64,000 bases of DNA from contig SWDT01000017.1 of assembly GCA_009193035.1 (NCBI GenBank), positions 372,001 to 436,000 of the forward strand, given 5' to 3'. Source of the stretch: Halicephalobus mephisto. Taxonomy: Eukaryota; Nematoda; Chromadorea; Rhabditida; Panagrolaimidae. Position numbers and translations under genes: made by a program. The notes under the pieces are model-generated. The model saw nothing but the letters and a program-made list of their open reading frames with translations. It did not search any database and had not been told where the DNA came from. The stretch's first letter is position 1. Every line of letters starts with the position of its first letter. Positions 44,971 through 56,800 of this stretch are shown one piece after another.

Positions 44971-47900
44971 TTATCCTTGAGTAGGAGAGAACCTTCTGAA
45001 GTCAAACGGAGAAGGCAAGGGGTCGGGACGAGTTAGAATCTTCCCGGTGGTCGGAAGTGCTCGTAGATGTTTCGGAGCTGATCGGAGTCGATCTATCAAA
45101 GCAGCAACGAGGATTGTCCAAGCTTTACAAGCCTCGGGAAATCCTCTGACACAGTCCTGAAAATCACTTTCAGTAGATAATGAAAATCCCAAATCCTCAA
45201 CCTGCACAACAAGGGCATCAACGAGACATTCTCCAAGTTTGTCGAACATTTGGAATCGGAAACCGTATTTTTTCAGTTGAGCATGATAGCAACCTAGAAT
45301 TTTTCGGATTAAATACAGTATATAATTACGGTGGTTTTTCCATCAAGAACACGAAAACAGACCGATTTTGTCGATGTGTTCGAAGATGTCCTGAGGCATT
45401 CTGTCCAGTGAGTGGATAACTTGGGAGATCAATGAAACGAAAAAGTGAATGTGGTCCCTGAGAGTCGCGATATTCTGATTTCCGGATTTTCTTCTTTCTG
45501 TTTTGCTGATGTTGATCTCACACATGGAATCGACGAAGGCAGAGTTGTAGAAGACTTCTTTGACTTGTTTTTCTTTCTAAAAATTTATAAAATATGAAAT
45601 TTCGAACTATTATAAAACAGCAAATTTCGGATGCATTTTGATATTATTTATTTGATTTAAGAAAATTTATTAATTCATTTATGGTCGAAAAAATTATTAA
45701 ATTGTATAATTAATTTTAAAATTTGAAGAAAATATTTTTTTTAAAAAACAGGTAAAATAAAATATAAAATAAAAGTTGAAAATTGATTTTTTGATATTTA
45801 GAGAACACTTTTCTTTTTTCAAAAATAGGTAAAATAAAATTTGAAAATTGATTTTTTAATACTTGGAGAACACTTTTCTTTTTCAAAAATAGGTAAAATA
45901 AAAGTTGAAAATTGATTTTTTGATATTTAGAGAACATTTTTCTTTTTTCAAAAATAGGTAAAATAAAATTTGAAAATTGATTTTTTGATACTTGGAGAAC
46001 ACTTTTCTTTTTTCAAAAATAGGTAAAATAAAATTTGAAAATTGATTTTTTAATACTTGGAGAACACTTTTCTTTTTTCAAAAATATGTAAAATAAAAGT
46101 TGAAAATTGATTTTTTAATACTTGGAGAACACTTTTCTTTTTTCAAACATGAATGAAATTAGCTTTCGAACAGGATGTTGACGTTTTAAAGTTGATTTTC
46201 TGATACTAGGGGAACATTTTTGCTTTTTTAAAATCGAATGACATTAGTTTTGGAACAGAATGCCAAAATTCTAAATTTACCGTCGTAGTATGAAGAAGAA
46301 CACTTTTATTTTTTAAAAATTGGTAAAAAAACTTTTAGAACAAAACATTAAATTTCGAAAATTTACTTTATGATAGATTTTTTGTTAAAAATTTAAAAAT
46401 TTTCAATTTTAAAAAGAAACTTATTTAAATTCAAAAAATTACAAAAATTCATCCAGTAATTCGTAAATTAAAATAATTCGGAATTTTTGAAATTTCGGAA
46501 TTTTTATATTGCGACTGCCATTAATATTAATTTTCAAACATCATCGGATAAAGGGATTTAATTAGATTTTCTCTTTAGAAATCCTATCGTATTAAATGAA
46601 CTTACAGATTCAAATTTTTCAAAAACTTTTTCCATAATTGCGACGATGCCCTTACAGTTGGATCTGGGGGTGTCACACAGTCTTGTCCAAGTCACCTTCA
46701 GGGCTCTGACATAATCTGGCTTGATGTTCCATGCTATTGCCTAGAATTATTTTAATTATATCTGTTAGATAGTCTTGGACCAAGGTGGTTCGTGAGATGA
46801 GAAATATAGTTTTTTTACTAACACGGATGATAGTAGTAACGAAACAGACCCTCATACCAATCCGGGCTAACACCTACGCACGTCACCAACGAAACAGATC
46901 CTCCTACCAACCCGGGCTAACACCTACGTACGTCACCAACGAAACAGATGGATCAAAGAAGCAAATAATTAAAATTGAAAATTTAATTTGTTTAAGTTTG
47001 AAATTGTATTGTTTGTAAATTTGATATAGTGCGAACTAGGAATAAAAGTAAAAAGGATGATAGTAGTAAAGTAATAGTGATAATTGTCTGTGGAAACCGT
47101 ATTGAGCTAGACTTATATACAGTGGACTCGCGATAAGTGGAACTTGAAGGGACCGGGATAACATTCCACCTATGGCGATTTTCCAGTTATCGAATGTTCA
47201 ACTTAAGGAACGTTAAAGATCAAATAGCATTTCTGAGTTCCATTTAACAAGGTTTTTCGCTTATCGAGCTTCCACTTATTGCGAGTCCACTGTACCTACA
47301 GAAATACTTTATACAGATCCTCATCAATCCACAACTGGTCTAAGGATAATTCACTATTTTCAGAATCCAAAAATATAATTATAAAAATTAAAAATCAATA
47401 TTATTCCTGTTGGATTACGCACTATCTATTTGAGTACAAGCCACAAATCCTTAACCACGATCTAACAATTACGAAATTATCTCAACCCGAATTTTCAGAA
47501 TTTAATAGAAATAAAAATTCGAAATTTAAATAGTTTCAGAAGTTCCTATTGGATTCTGAAAAGTCTTAAAATTTTAGATTTCTCTAAAATTTTCTAATAA
47601 ATTTTTAAACATTATGGAAATTTCCACTGAATTTTAGATTTTAGAATTTCCTATGAAATTTTAAAATTATCTGAAAATTTGTAATAAATTTTCGAAAGTT
47701 TGGAAATATTTCATCGGATTATAGAAAATTTCAAAGAACTTCTAAAGCTTTTAATAAATTTTCCAAAATTTTGGCAATTTTTAACAGATTACAGAAGATT
47801 TCGAAAATTTCAGAGAATTTTGAAAATCACAGAGGATTTTAACACAATTGAAGATTTCAGAATAATTTATCGGATTCTGGAAAGTTTCGAAAATTTCAGA

Positions 47901-48597
47901 GAACTTTGAAAAGTATCCAGAAGCCTGTGTTCTAAGAGTTCTTTGAAATTTCGAAAACTTAAAATTCGATGAAATACAGTACTCTCGATTTAACGTAATT
48001 TTTGTCCGGTCTCTTGGATTACGTTATATCGAAAGCCAACTATATTCTGAATTCTCCAAAAATGTATCAGAATCTTTAGTTTTTTAATTCTCTAAAATTC
48101 TAGAAATCTAAAATCTGATGAAATATTCTGAATTTTTCAAAAATGTATCAGAATCTTTAGTTTTTTTAATTCTCTAAAATTCTGGAAATCTAAAATTTGA
48201 TGAAGTATTTTGAAGCTTTTTAGAATTCATCACAAGCTTCTAGATGTTTCTAAAATATTTCGAAATATTTCATTAGATTGTGGAAGATTCTAGAAACTTT
48301 TACGAAATCCTACTAAATTAAAAAAATTCCTACCAAAGTGAATTTAATAACAGGTACGGATCCGGATCTTTTTCTCTGGGGAAAGGGACTCGGGGGTTTC
48401 AACCCTTTCCTTTCAGGACTCCCAGCGCCCAAGAGAGCATGATAGCTCCCTCGTCTTAGTTCTTGTTTAGGGGTACATAACAACGAATTCGGCTGGTTTT
48501 TCTTCCCGGGACTTTGTGATCTTCGTCGTTGATTCTGTTTCGACTTTACTTCTCTCTGTTTCTGGAGTCTCAGTCTAGCAGTGGCAGCTCCGATCAT
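44971..48597 (-). CDS. Nematode globin 2
   Basis: Five exons (48597-48334, 46740-46606, 45576-45363, 45293-45202, 45156-44971) encode about 296 residues. A basic N-terminal extension (RLRLQKQREVKSKQNQRRRS) precedes the fold. A helix: PDYVRALKVTWTRLCD. E helix: ATLRDHIHFFVSLI, with the distal His. F helix: IGCYHAQLKKYGF, with the proximal His. G and H: FDKLGECLVDAL and DCVRGFPEACKAWTILVAAL. These line up with globin 1 (LGECFAEV, ECVRGYPHAASAW). The alignment shows that 45201-45157 is a 45-bp intron (GTTGAG...TTTTCAG) which would stay in frame if retained. The start follows a TTTTCAG acceptor, likely trans-spliced. Intron 1 is 1.6 kb and carries repeats. Confidence 0.87.
45720..46160. repeat. 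62-bp minisatellite in globin 2 intron 2
   Basis: About seven copies of GAAAATTGATTTTTTGATAC followed by TTGGAGAACACTTTTCTTTT and TTCAAAAATAGGTAAAATAA, with a decayed tail to about 46320. Confidence 0.88.
46838..46948. repeat. ~50-bp tandem repeat in globin 2 intron 1
   Basis: Two full copies and a partial one of ACGAAACAGATCCTCCTACC + AACCCGGGCTAACACCTACG + TACGTCACCA. Richer in GC than its surroundings. Confidence 0.8.
47120..47292. mobile_element. Tc1/mariner-type MITE
   Basis: 173 bp with ~26-bp terminal inverted repeats, CAGTGGACTCGCGATAAGTG at the left and the complement of CACTTATTGCGAGTCCACTG at the right. TA dinucleotides flank it exactly (47118-47119, 47293-47294). The arms differ by only about two bases, so it is young or still mobile in trans. 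No coding capacity. Lies in globin 2 intron 1. Confidence 0.88.
47984..48045. mobile_element. Decayed DNA-element end
   Basis: TACAGTACTCTCGATTTAAC followed by GTAATTTTTGTCC and an inverted GGATTACGTTATATCGAAAG. Resembles one terminus and subterminal repeat of a TA-targeting element. No matching second end. Confidence 0.4.
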
Positions 48598-48859
48598 CGT
48601 TAAATTGGGGAGCTTTTCTGAAAAGGATGAGCTTAAAAACAACCAAGTTGTCCAAAACAGACTTCGATAGGACCAGTTTTTCCTTTACTTTTTGAGGAAA
48701 CCCGGAAATCCTTAGGGAGAAATTCTCCAACGCACTCAATTGTCTGTTTTTCGATATTTCTTCAGTTAATGTGAAAATATTCTTTAAAAAAATCGAAAAA
48801 TTAACAATAAATAAATCCCGCATGTTTTAAACGACTTTTTGGGAAAAGGCAAAAACATT

Positions 48860-48931
48860 AGGTCGCGCCCGGATTCGAACCGGGGTTATTGGATTCAAAG
48901 TCCAATGTGATAACCGCTACACTACGCAACC
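48860..48931 (-). tRNA. tRNA-Gln (UUG)
   Basis: 72 nt on the minus strand. Acceptor GGTTGCG pairs with CGCGACC (one T-G). D-arm region GTGTAGCGGTTATCAC holds the A box. Anticodon stem TTGGA/TCCAA encloses CTTTGAA with anticodon TTG. T-arm CCCGGTTCGAATCCGGG is perfect. Discriminator base T. No intron. A short T-rich stretch follows but no clean T4 within 15 bp. Confidence 0.95.
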
Positions 48932-49839
48932 CGACGAACGAGTGCTGCGTTCGTCTGTCTATAAACGTTCGGAGAGAAAATAAGAAATCAAAAAAAAGGA
49001 AAAAATGTCCGCGATTGAGCTTGACAAAATCGGGAGCTTTTTTACCTTGCTTAAAATCTATCAATAATGAAAAAAACTGATTCTAGCAAAGCTTTAAAAA
49101 TGGAAAAAAAAGGAAATAAAATTATTTGTACGTTGGACTTTGAACAGCATAAAGACGAAAAATTTGAAAAACGGAATTGGTGCCAAAAGAGTCGTAAACT
49201 AGAGATCATCGAAAAAAAACCAAAAAAAAAATTCAAAAAAAAAGTTTAAAATAATTCAAAAAAGTCAAAAAAAAGTTTGAAAAAATTTAAAAAATCTAAA
49301 AAAAATCCAAAAAATTCAAAAAACCCAAAAAAAAATAAATAAAAGTTTGAAAAAATTAAAAAAAAAAAATTACTTCTAAAAATGTACTTAAAAATCTTCT
49401 TTTATGACAGTTGATCCCCTGCGGCATTTTTGTCCTTTATTTTGGAAAATTTAATTTTATATTTATTTTTACAATAATTGAATTGAGTTAAAATGTTGAT
49501 TAAGAATAAAAAAACGAAAAAACAAATTTTTCAGTACTTGTTTTCCTGAGGCATTTTTATTCTTTATTTTGTGAAATTTATTTTTGTATTTATTTTTACA
49601 GTAATTGGATAAATTTAATATTTCAGTCAATAAGGAAAATAATTTTTAAAAAATTCAAAATTAGTGAAATCGAAAAAAATAAATATCCTAAAAAAACAGG
49701 CTTGTATAGGTCACTTTTATATTTTTAGATCAGCCTATTTGATATCTAAAGTAGTCCAGCATCTTGTTAAGCAAAAAACCGATTTAAAAAGAAATAATTT
49801 AGAAACCAGCGCGAGTCAAAGAGAGACAATTATCATAGG

Positions 49840-50540
49840 GAAGAAAAAATATCATCGGAAGTAACTATTACTGAAGAAATATTATTGGAGAAGAGATATC
49901 ATCAGGAATGAATGTCTCTAGAGATATAGCTGTCATGGGGGAAAAGATCATCGGAAGTAACTATCACTGAGGAGGAAATATTATTGGAGAAGAGATATCA
50001 TCAGGAATGAATGTCTCTACAGAGACAAATATCATAGGGAAGAAAAAAGATCATGGGGAGTAACTATTACTGAAGAAATATTGTTGGAGAAGAGATTATC
50101 GGATGTGAATATTTCTAGAGAGACAAATATCATATGGAAGAAAAAAGATCATGGGGAGTAACTATTACTGAAGAGGAAATATTGTTGAAAAAGAGATATC
50201 ATCAGGAATGAATGTCTCTACAGAGACAAATATCATAGGGAAGGAAAGATCATTGGGAGTAACTATTACTGAAGAGGAAATATCATCAGATGTGAATATT
50301 TCTGAGAAGGAAATATCATCGGGGGTAACTGTCCCTGGAGATGACTATCTGGAGGGGTAGTTGTCATGGGGGGAAGAAATATCATCGGGGGTGAATGTTT
50401 CCGAGGAAAAATATCTTTGGGAAGGAAATATTATCAGAGATGAATGTCTCCAGAAGGACAACCGTCATTGGAGAAGAAACGCTACTGGAAATGAATACCT
50501 CTGTAGGGGCAAATATCGCTGGGGTAGCTGTTCCTTAGAA
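49840..50540. repeat. Degenerate GA-rich minisatellite
   Basis: Many ~33-36-bp units, for example GGAGAAGAGATATCATCAGG + AATGAATGTCTCTA and GATCATGGGGAGTAACTATT + ACTGAAGAGGAAATA, grouped into higher-order units of about 140 bp. Units are often multiples of three and translate as EEISSGVNVS-like strings for short stretches, but stops interrupt. Confidence 0.8.
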
Positions 50541-50589
50541 ACAATTTTTTCGGAATTTTACGGTAAATATTTATTTTTACAATAGTATT

Positions 50590-51125
50590 CTTCTAAAACT
50601 ACAGATAGCTACAAAAATATTAAATTTTATAATTTCTGGTCTCGATTGGAAATTTACAAAATTTCCCTTTGAGACAATTTTTTCGGAATTTTATAATAAA
50701 TATTTTTATTTTTATAATAATAATATTTTAAACCTTAAATAATCATAGAAATATTAAATTTTATAATTTCTGGTCTCGATTGGAAATTTACAAAATTTCC
50801 CTTTGAGACAATTTCTTCAGAATTTTATAATAAATATTTTTATTTTTATAATAATATTATTTTAAACCTTAAATAATCATAGAAATATTAAATTTTATAA
50901 TTTCTGGTCTCGATTGGAAATTTACAAAATTTCCCTTTGAGACAATTTTTTCGGAATTTTATAATAAATATTTTTATTTTTATAATAATAATATTTTAAA
51001 CCTTAAATAGCTATAAAAATATTAAATTTTATAATTTCTGGTCTCAAATAAAAATTTACAAAATTTCCCTCTGAGACAATTTTTTCGGAATTTTATAATA
51101 AATATTTTTATTTTTATAATAATGC
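50590..51125. repeat. ~125-bp tandem repeat
   Basis: Four copies of TTTCTGGTCTCGATTGGAAA + TTTACAAAATTTCCCTTTGA + GACAATTTTTTCGGAATTTT + ATAATAAATATTTTTATTTT and onward, very similar to one another. Confidence 0.9.
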
Positions 51126-51589
51126 AATTTTCCGACATAAAGCCGATTTTGAACACGTTTGAAAATAAAAAACAATTTTTTTCGGAAAAGTCTGAGATCT
51201 TCAATTTGAGATAACCACATGAAAGCAAGTGCCGTCATCGACTCGGGAATTTTTAAGGAAACAACAATTGACAACTCCGGCTTTTTTCCTTTTTTGCCTC
51301 GGGCATTGTTGATACTGCCCTGTTTTCGGGGGCGGAATTTGACATAAAAAATTTTTTTTGAACAATGAACTTTATAAATTTGTTTTTCTTTGTGGCATAC
51401 TGTAGTGCACATAGTAAACTTAAAAAATAAATTTTCCAACATTTAATTGAAAAATATCTTTGATGTGGATTTATTTAAAATTAAACATACAATAATGACA
51501 AAATATTAAAAAATTTAATTTATTGTAAAATATTTTCCACTTTTTCTTCATTTAGAATTTTGAAGTCAAAGTTAATAGTTAAAATTTAA

Positions 51590-52090
51590 TTTCAAAGTTA
51601 TTAATTAAAATTCGAAATTAAAGTTAATGATCAAATTTTGAGGTTAAAGTTGGTTATCAAATTTTGAAGCCGAAGTTAATAGTTAAAGTTCAAAGTTCGA
51701 AATTAAAGTTAATTGTCAAAATCTGAAGTCAAAGTTGATCGTCAAAATTTTAAATCAAAATTAATAATTAAAGTTATTAATGAAAATTCTAAATTAAAAT
51801 TAACTTTCAAAATCTGAAGTCAAAGTTGATCGTCAAAATTTTAAATCAAAATTAATAATTAAAGTTATTAATTAAAATTGATAACTAAAATTAACTTTCA
51901 AAATCCGAAGTCAAAGTTGATCGTCAAAATTTAAAATCAAAGCTATAAATCAAAATTCTAAATTAAAGTTAACTTTCAAAATCCAAGGTCAAAGTTGATC
52001 GTCAAAATTTTGAAGTCGAAATTAATAATCAAAGTTATTAATTAAAATTCTAAATTAAAGTTAACTTTCAAAATCCGAGGTCGAAATTTG
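51590..52090. repeat. AAAGTTAATNAAAATT repeats
   Basis: Short units (TCAAAGTTGATCGTCAAAAT, TTAAAGTTAACTTTCAAAAT) arranged in ~100-bp higher-order copies, about five in all. Confidence 0.8.
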
Positions 52091-52924
52091 AGTTCTTTGT
52101 GTTAAAACACCACTTTTGGGACATGTTTTGATTTTAAAAATTCAAATAAATTCTATCAATTTGATTAAAACAGTTTTTCGAAATAGGAAAAATTTGTGAA
52201 TGTTGTCTCCACACGAAAAGTTTAAATTTCAATTTCGACCTCAAACTTTGATCATCAACTTTGAGAAAAAAGAACATTGAATTTTTTTGTGTTAATAAAA
52301 AACCGAATTCGTCATAGTCATCAGAGATTTCGTGATGAGAGTCGATTTCACTCATTTCAAGTTGATTATGGTGAAAAAAAATATAATTATTATTATTAAA
52401 AATTACTTTCGTGGTGAGAGTTGAGTTTGTTATTTTCTTATATTATTTTCAACTTTTTAAAATAAATAAATTCATCAAGATCATTGAAGAACTTTCGTAA
52501 AAAAAATTAATTTTTTAAGAATTTTGTTTTAATTTGAATTATTTTTAATTTTTGAAAATTAGCAAATTTGCCAAAATTATAAAAAAAATTTTTTAGATCA
52601 AATTTGAATTTAATTATTTTCAACTTTTTAAAATAAATAAATTCATCAAGATTATTAAAGAAATTTCGTAATAAAAATTAATTTCACTTTTTTTTAAGAA
52701 TTTTGTTTTAATTTAAATTATTTTTAATTTTTGAGGATGAATGAATTTTTTGTTATTTTTAAAAATTTCATAGTGAAAATCAAGTTAAATTTCTCAAATT
52801 CGGTTTTAAGTTGACGTGGACTTGTTCTGGAAAAAAATCAAGTTCTTTGATTATCAAGAAATTCCGCAAAAAAAGTTGACTCTACAAAAAAAATTTTTGG
52901 TTTTATGACGATTTCGAAATATCA

Positions 52925-53165
52925 AAAAATAAACAAAATTAATAAAATTAATAAAGTTAATAAAATTAATAAAATTAATAAAATTAATAAAATTAATAAA
53001 ATTAATAAAATTAATAAAATTAATAAAATTAATAAAATTAATAAAATTAATAAAATTAATAAAATTAATAAAATTAATAAAATAAACAAAATTAACAAAA
53101 TTAATAAAATAAATAAAATTAACAAAATTAATAAAATTAATAAAATAAACAAAATTAACAAAATT
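52925..53165. repeat. 9-bp satellite (AATAAAATT)n
   Basis: About 27 near-perfect copies of a 9-bp unit (AATAAAATT), with a few AACAAAATT and AATAAAATA variants near the right end. It is open in frame on both strands, so the Ile-Asn-Lys and Leu-Leu-Ile frames it produces are artefacts. Confidence 0.95.
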
Positions 53166-53399
53166 GTGATATTTTTATAAATATTTAACATTTGTGACGA
53201 AAATTGAAAATAATAATAATGATTTTTATTTTTTATTTGATTAAAAATTAAATTTTTTTGTGTACCGTTTTTTGAAATTATTTTTGCAATTTTAGGCTAA
53301 GTTGACAAATTATTTCCCTCATGATGGTTTTTGAGAAAATTCTTGTCGAGATTTGATTTTGTTATTTTATAAAATTTTATGTTAATTTTAAATTGAAAA

Positions 53400-53660
53400 T
53401 ATTTTTAAAATAAAAATAAACTTTTGAAATTTTTTAAAGTAAAAGTTAAATTTCAAAATTTATTTTTAAAAAAATAAAATATTTAAATTTATTTTAAAAA
53501 AAATAAAATTTCGAAATTTATTTTTAAAATAAAAGTTAAATATTTAAATTTATTTTTGAATAAAAGTTAAATTTTAAAATTTATTTCTAAAAAAATAAAA
53601 TATTTAAATTTCTTTCTAAAAAAATAAAATTTCGAAATTTATTTTTAAAATAAAAGTTAA
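53400..53660. repeat. AT-rich tandem repeat upstream of the P450
   Basis: About seven copies of a 30-35-bp unit of the type AAATTTATTTTTAAAATAAA + AGTTAAATTT. Confidence 0.75.
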
Positions 53661-53819
53661 ATTTTGAGTATTTTTGCAAACATCTCCAAGAAACTAGAGT
53701 CTAGTAGATCAGAAGCAGTTTTTATCCGAAAAAAATTGATAAGCACAAAAAGCACAAAATTTTTGAGTATTTAAAGAATCGATAAAATAATTCTTTTAAT
53801 TTAAAGTTTCTTTTCAAAA

Positions 53820-56800
53820 ATGGGATTGCTGACGTATACTTTGTTTATTACAGTAATCTACTTAATCATCTATGCTGTTATGTAAGCTTTCAAATCCTAT
53901 AATTTTCGATTAAGTTCTAAAAATTATAATTTTAAAAAATAAAAATATTACAAAATTCCAAAAAAAATGATCTCGACGGGAATTTTTAGACTTTCTAGTT
54001 AAGACCGAAAATGCCAAATTTCATGTTTTTTGAAAAGTTTAAAAATCGAAAATTTATAAAAAATAAAAATATTACAAAATTCCAAAAAAATGATCTCGAA
54101 AAGAATTTTCAGACTTTCCAGTTAAGACCAAAAATTATAAAATTTGATATTTCTACATGGACTACAGTAGTATCTAAAGAATTCAAAAAATCACAAAGAA
54201 CTTGAACAAAAATAATCATTTTTAAAAATAATAAAATTAAAAATATATTTTAATTTTTCCATAATTTTCGTTGCGAAAAATCAGTTGTTTTTTATTATTT
54301 TCAAAATTAATATTTTTATTTTTTTTGAAAAATAAAATTTTCAAAATTAATATTTTTATTTTTTTCGAAAAATAAAATTTTCAAAATTTGAATAACAGTG
54401 ATTTTTGAATTAATTTATTTTTAGAAAAAGATGGAAATACATCAAACTTCAAGAGGAATTGAGCTTTCCCGGTCCTCGTCCCAATTTCTTCTTTGGATAT
54501 CTGTACGAAATATTCATGTACGAAAGACTTGTAAGTAACTATTTGAGTCGTTCTGTGTAACTTTTGTCGTTTTTGCATGGAGATCTGATTACGTCTTCAG
54601 AATCCTGTAAAGCACTGTAGTATAGGTCTTCGGGGCTGGGTAGAATGTTGAATATTTAATAATAGTTACATGGTTGCGGGATTTAGTGGAGGATTGAGGT
54701 TCCTACTGTAGGCAGATTGCTGGATAAGTTTATTGAACTTTATCAAGCGGATAGAAAGGAGGTATCTCCTCAGGGTTGTTAACTAGAACCGACCGAGCTC
54801 CACAGAAATCCAATAGATTCAACAGATTCAATAGACCCTCTGATTCCCTCTATCTCCGGGGTTCAGTTTTCCTGGCCTTATGTTGTCATCTGAACAAATT
54901 GGCTGACAGAACGGAGACTCCCTGAGGGGATTCTGTAGTAGTTCAATTTTACACATATTATTTACACCACACTGTGATTTATAAACACGAAATAACCTCA
55001 GGATGTGAACAATGAATACTGAAAATTGATTAATTTTGGAAATTTCAGAAAGGTCCAGAATACGGTCCTTATTTCATCGGCGAACTTCAGAAAAAATTCG
55101 GCGAAACTTTTAGGTGAATTTTATTTTTTTTAATATTTAAAAAAATTTTACAGTTTTTATCTCGGAAGTTACCTCCAGGTGATCACCACTGATCCCATGA
55201 TGGTCAAGGAGATCTTCATCAAGCAGTTTTCGAACTTTACTGACAGAGAAGTAATTTTTATTTTTTTTTAAATTTAAAAAAAAAATTAAATTTTAGTCCA
55301 ATTCTTTCACTAAAGGATATCCTCTTCATGAATCCCTCCTGCAGATCCCCAGAATAGGACCTAAGGGATACGGTTGGAAGGAAATCAGATCCATCGTTTC
55401 TCCGGCCTTCACGACCGGAAAAATGAAAATGATGCATCCGATGATCCACGAAAGAGTCAAAACTTTCATGGAAGTCCTCGAAGACAAAACGAAAATTGAC
55501 GATTGTATCGATATCTACGAGTAAGTTAATAATTTTCTAAAATTATGATTTTCTAAAATTATAATTTTTTAAAACTATGATTTTTTAAAATTATGATTTT
55601 CTATAATTATGATTTTCTAAAATTATGATTTTCTAAAATTATGATTTTTTGAAACTATGATTTTTTAAAATTATGATTTTCTAAAATTATGATTTTCTAA
55701 AATTACAATTTTCTAAAATTATGATTTTCTAAAATTATGATTTTCTAAAATTATAATTTTCTTCTTCGACCTGTTTTCCTTTCAGAGGTTGGGTTTTCTT
55801 TTGAGTTTAGCTCTACAGCTCGTTCGGTCTTGTGTCATGTCTTGTGTTAGACCTACTTTTGTCATGTCCTTTTGTACCACTGCTTGTCACGATATTTTGG
55901 GTCTTCCTCTCCCTCTGACTACTTTCTTTCTTTCCTCTTCTAATATTTCCATATAATGGAGCTTGCTTAAAATATGTAAGGTTTACAAGGAGAGGGGAAT
56001 TCCAGAAAAGCACCATGTAAGCCTTGCATATCTTAGGCAAGTTCTCTAAGTTTTAAAAAAGTTAAAATAACCTAAGGGAGATTGCCTAAAATATATATAA
56101 ATCTTACATAGTGCTTTTTTAGGACCCCCTTCCCCTATAAACCTTACATATCTTAGGCAAGTTCTCTAAGTTTTAAAAAAGTTAAAATAACCTAAGGGAG
56201 ATTGCCTAAAATATATATAAAGTTTACATGATGCTTTTTTAGGACCCCCTTCCCCTATAAGCCTTACATATCTTAGGCAAGTTCTCTAAGTTTTAAAAAA
56301 GTTAAAATAACCTAAGGGAGATTGCCTAAAATATATATAAATCTTACATAGTGCTTTTCTGGGACCCCCTTCCCCTATAAACCTTACATATCTTAGGCAA
56401 GCTCCCTAAATTTGTTTTTTGCTCTTTCTAGATGACCGTACCATCTGAATCATCTTTCTCTCATTTTTCTACTAATATCCTCAATTCCCGTATTAATTTT
56501 CTAAAATTAAAATATTTCCGAAAAAATTTATTTATTTCAAAATAAAATTACGAAATATCGGAATCTAGATTTCTAAAATAATTTCAAAAATCATTGTTTT
56601 TTAAATTTATTTTAGAAAATACTTTGAAAAAATTAAATTTCAAAATTTTTTTCTGAAATTCGCTTTAGAAATCATTTTAAAAATCTAAATTTCGATTTTC
56701 GTAATTCTATTTTAACAAAAATAAATTAAAATATTTTTTGAAAACTTTCTTTTAAAAAAAATTTAAAACATATTTTAGGTAAATTTGGATTTTTTTCACA

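Larger units (their letters stand above)
48932..53819. other. Gene-poor repeat block between tRNA-Gln and the P450
   Basis: 49067-49250 is a 61-codon Lys-rich frame, not credible as a gene. 49255-49370 is A-rich. 49400-49620 holds two copies of a CGGCATTTTTGTCCTTTATTTT-like block. Minisatellites and satellites then follow at 49840-50540, 50590-51125, 51590-52090, 52925-53165 and 53400-53660, listed separately. 52100-52900 is AT-rich with no gene. Confidence 0.6.

Noticed and set aside
49067..49250. 61-codon Lys-rich ORF next to tRNA-Gln
   Set aside because: Composition follows the A-rich spacer (runs of AAA); no domain.
52905..53191. Long open frames on both strands (Ile-Asn-Lys and Leu-Leu-Ile repeats)
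   Set aside because: They are translations of a 9-bp satellite; no start context, no splice sites, no non-repeat coding sequence.
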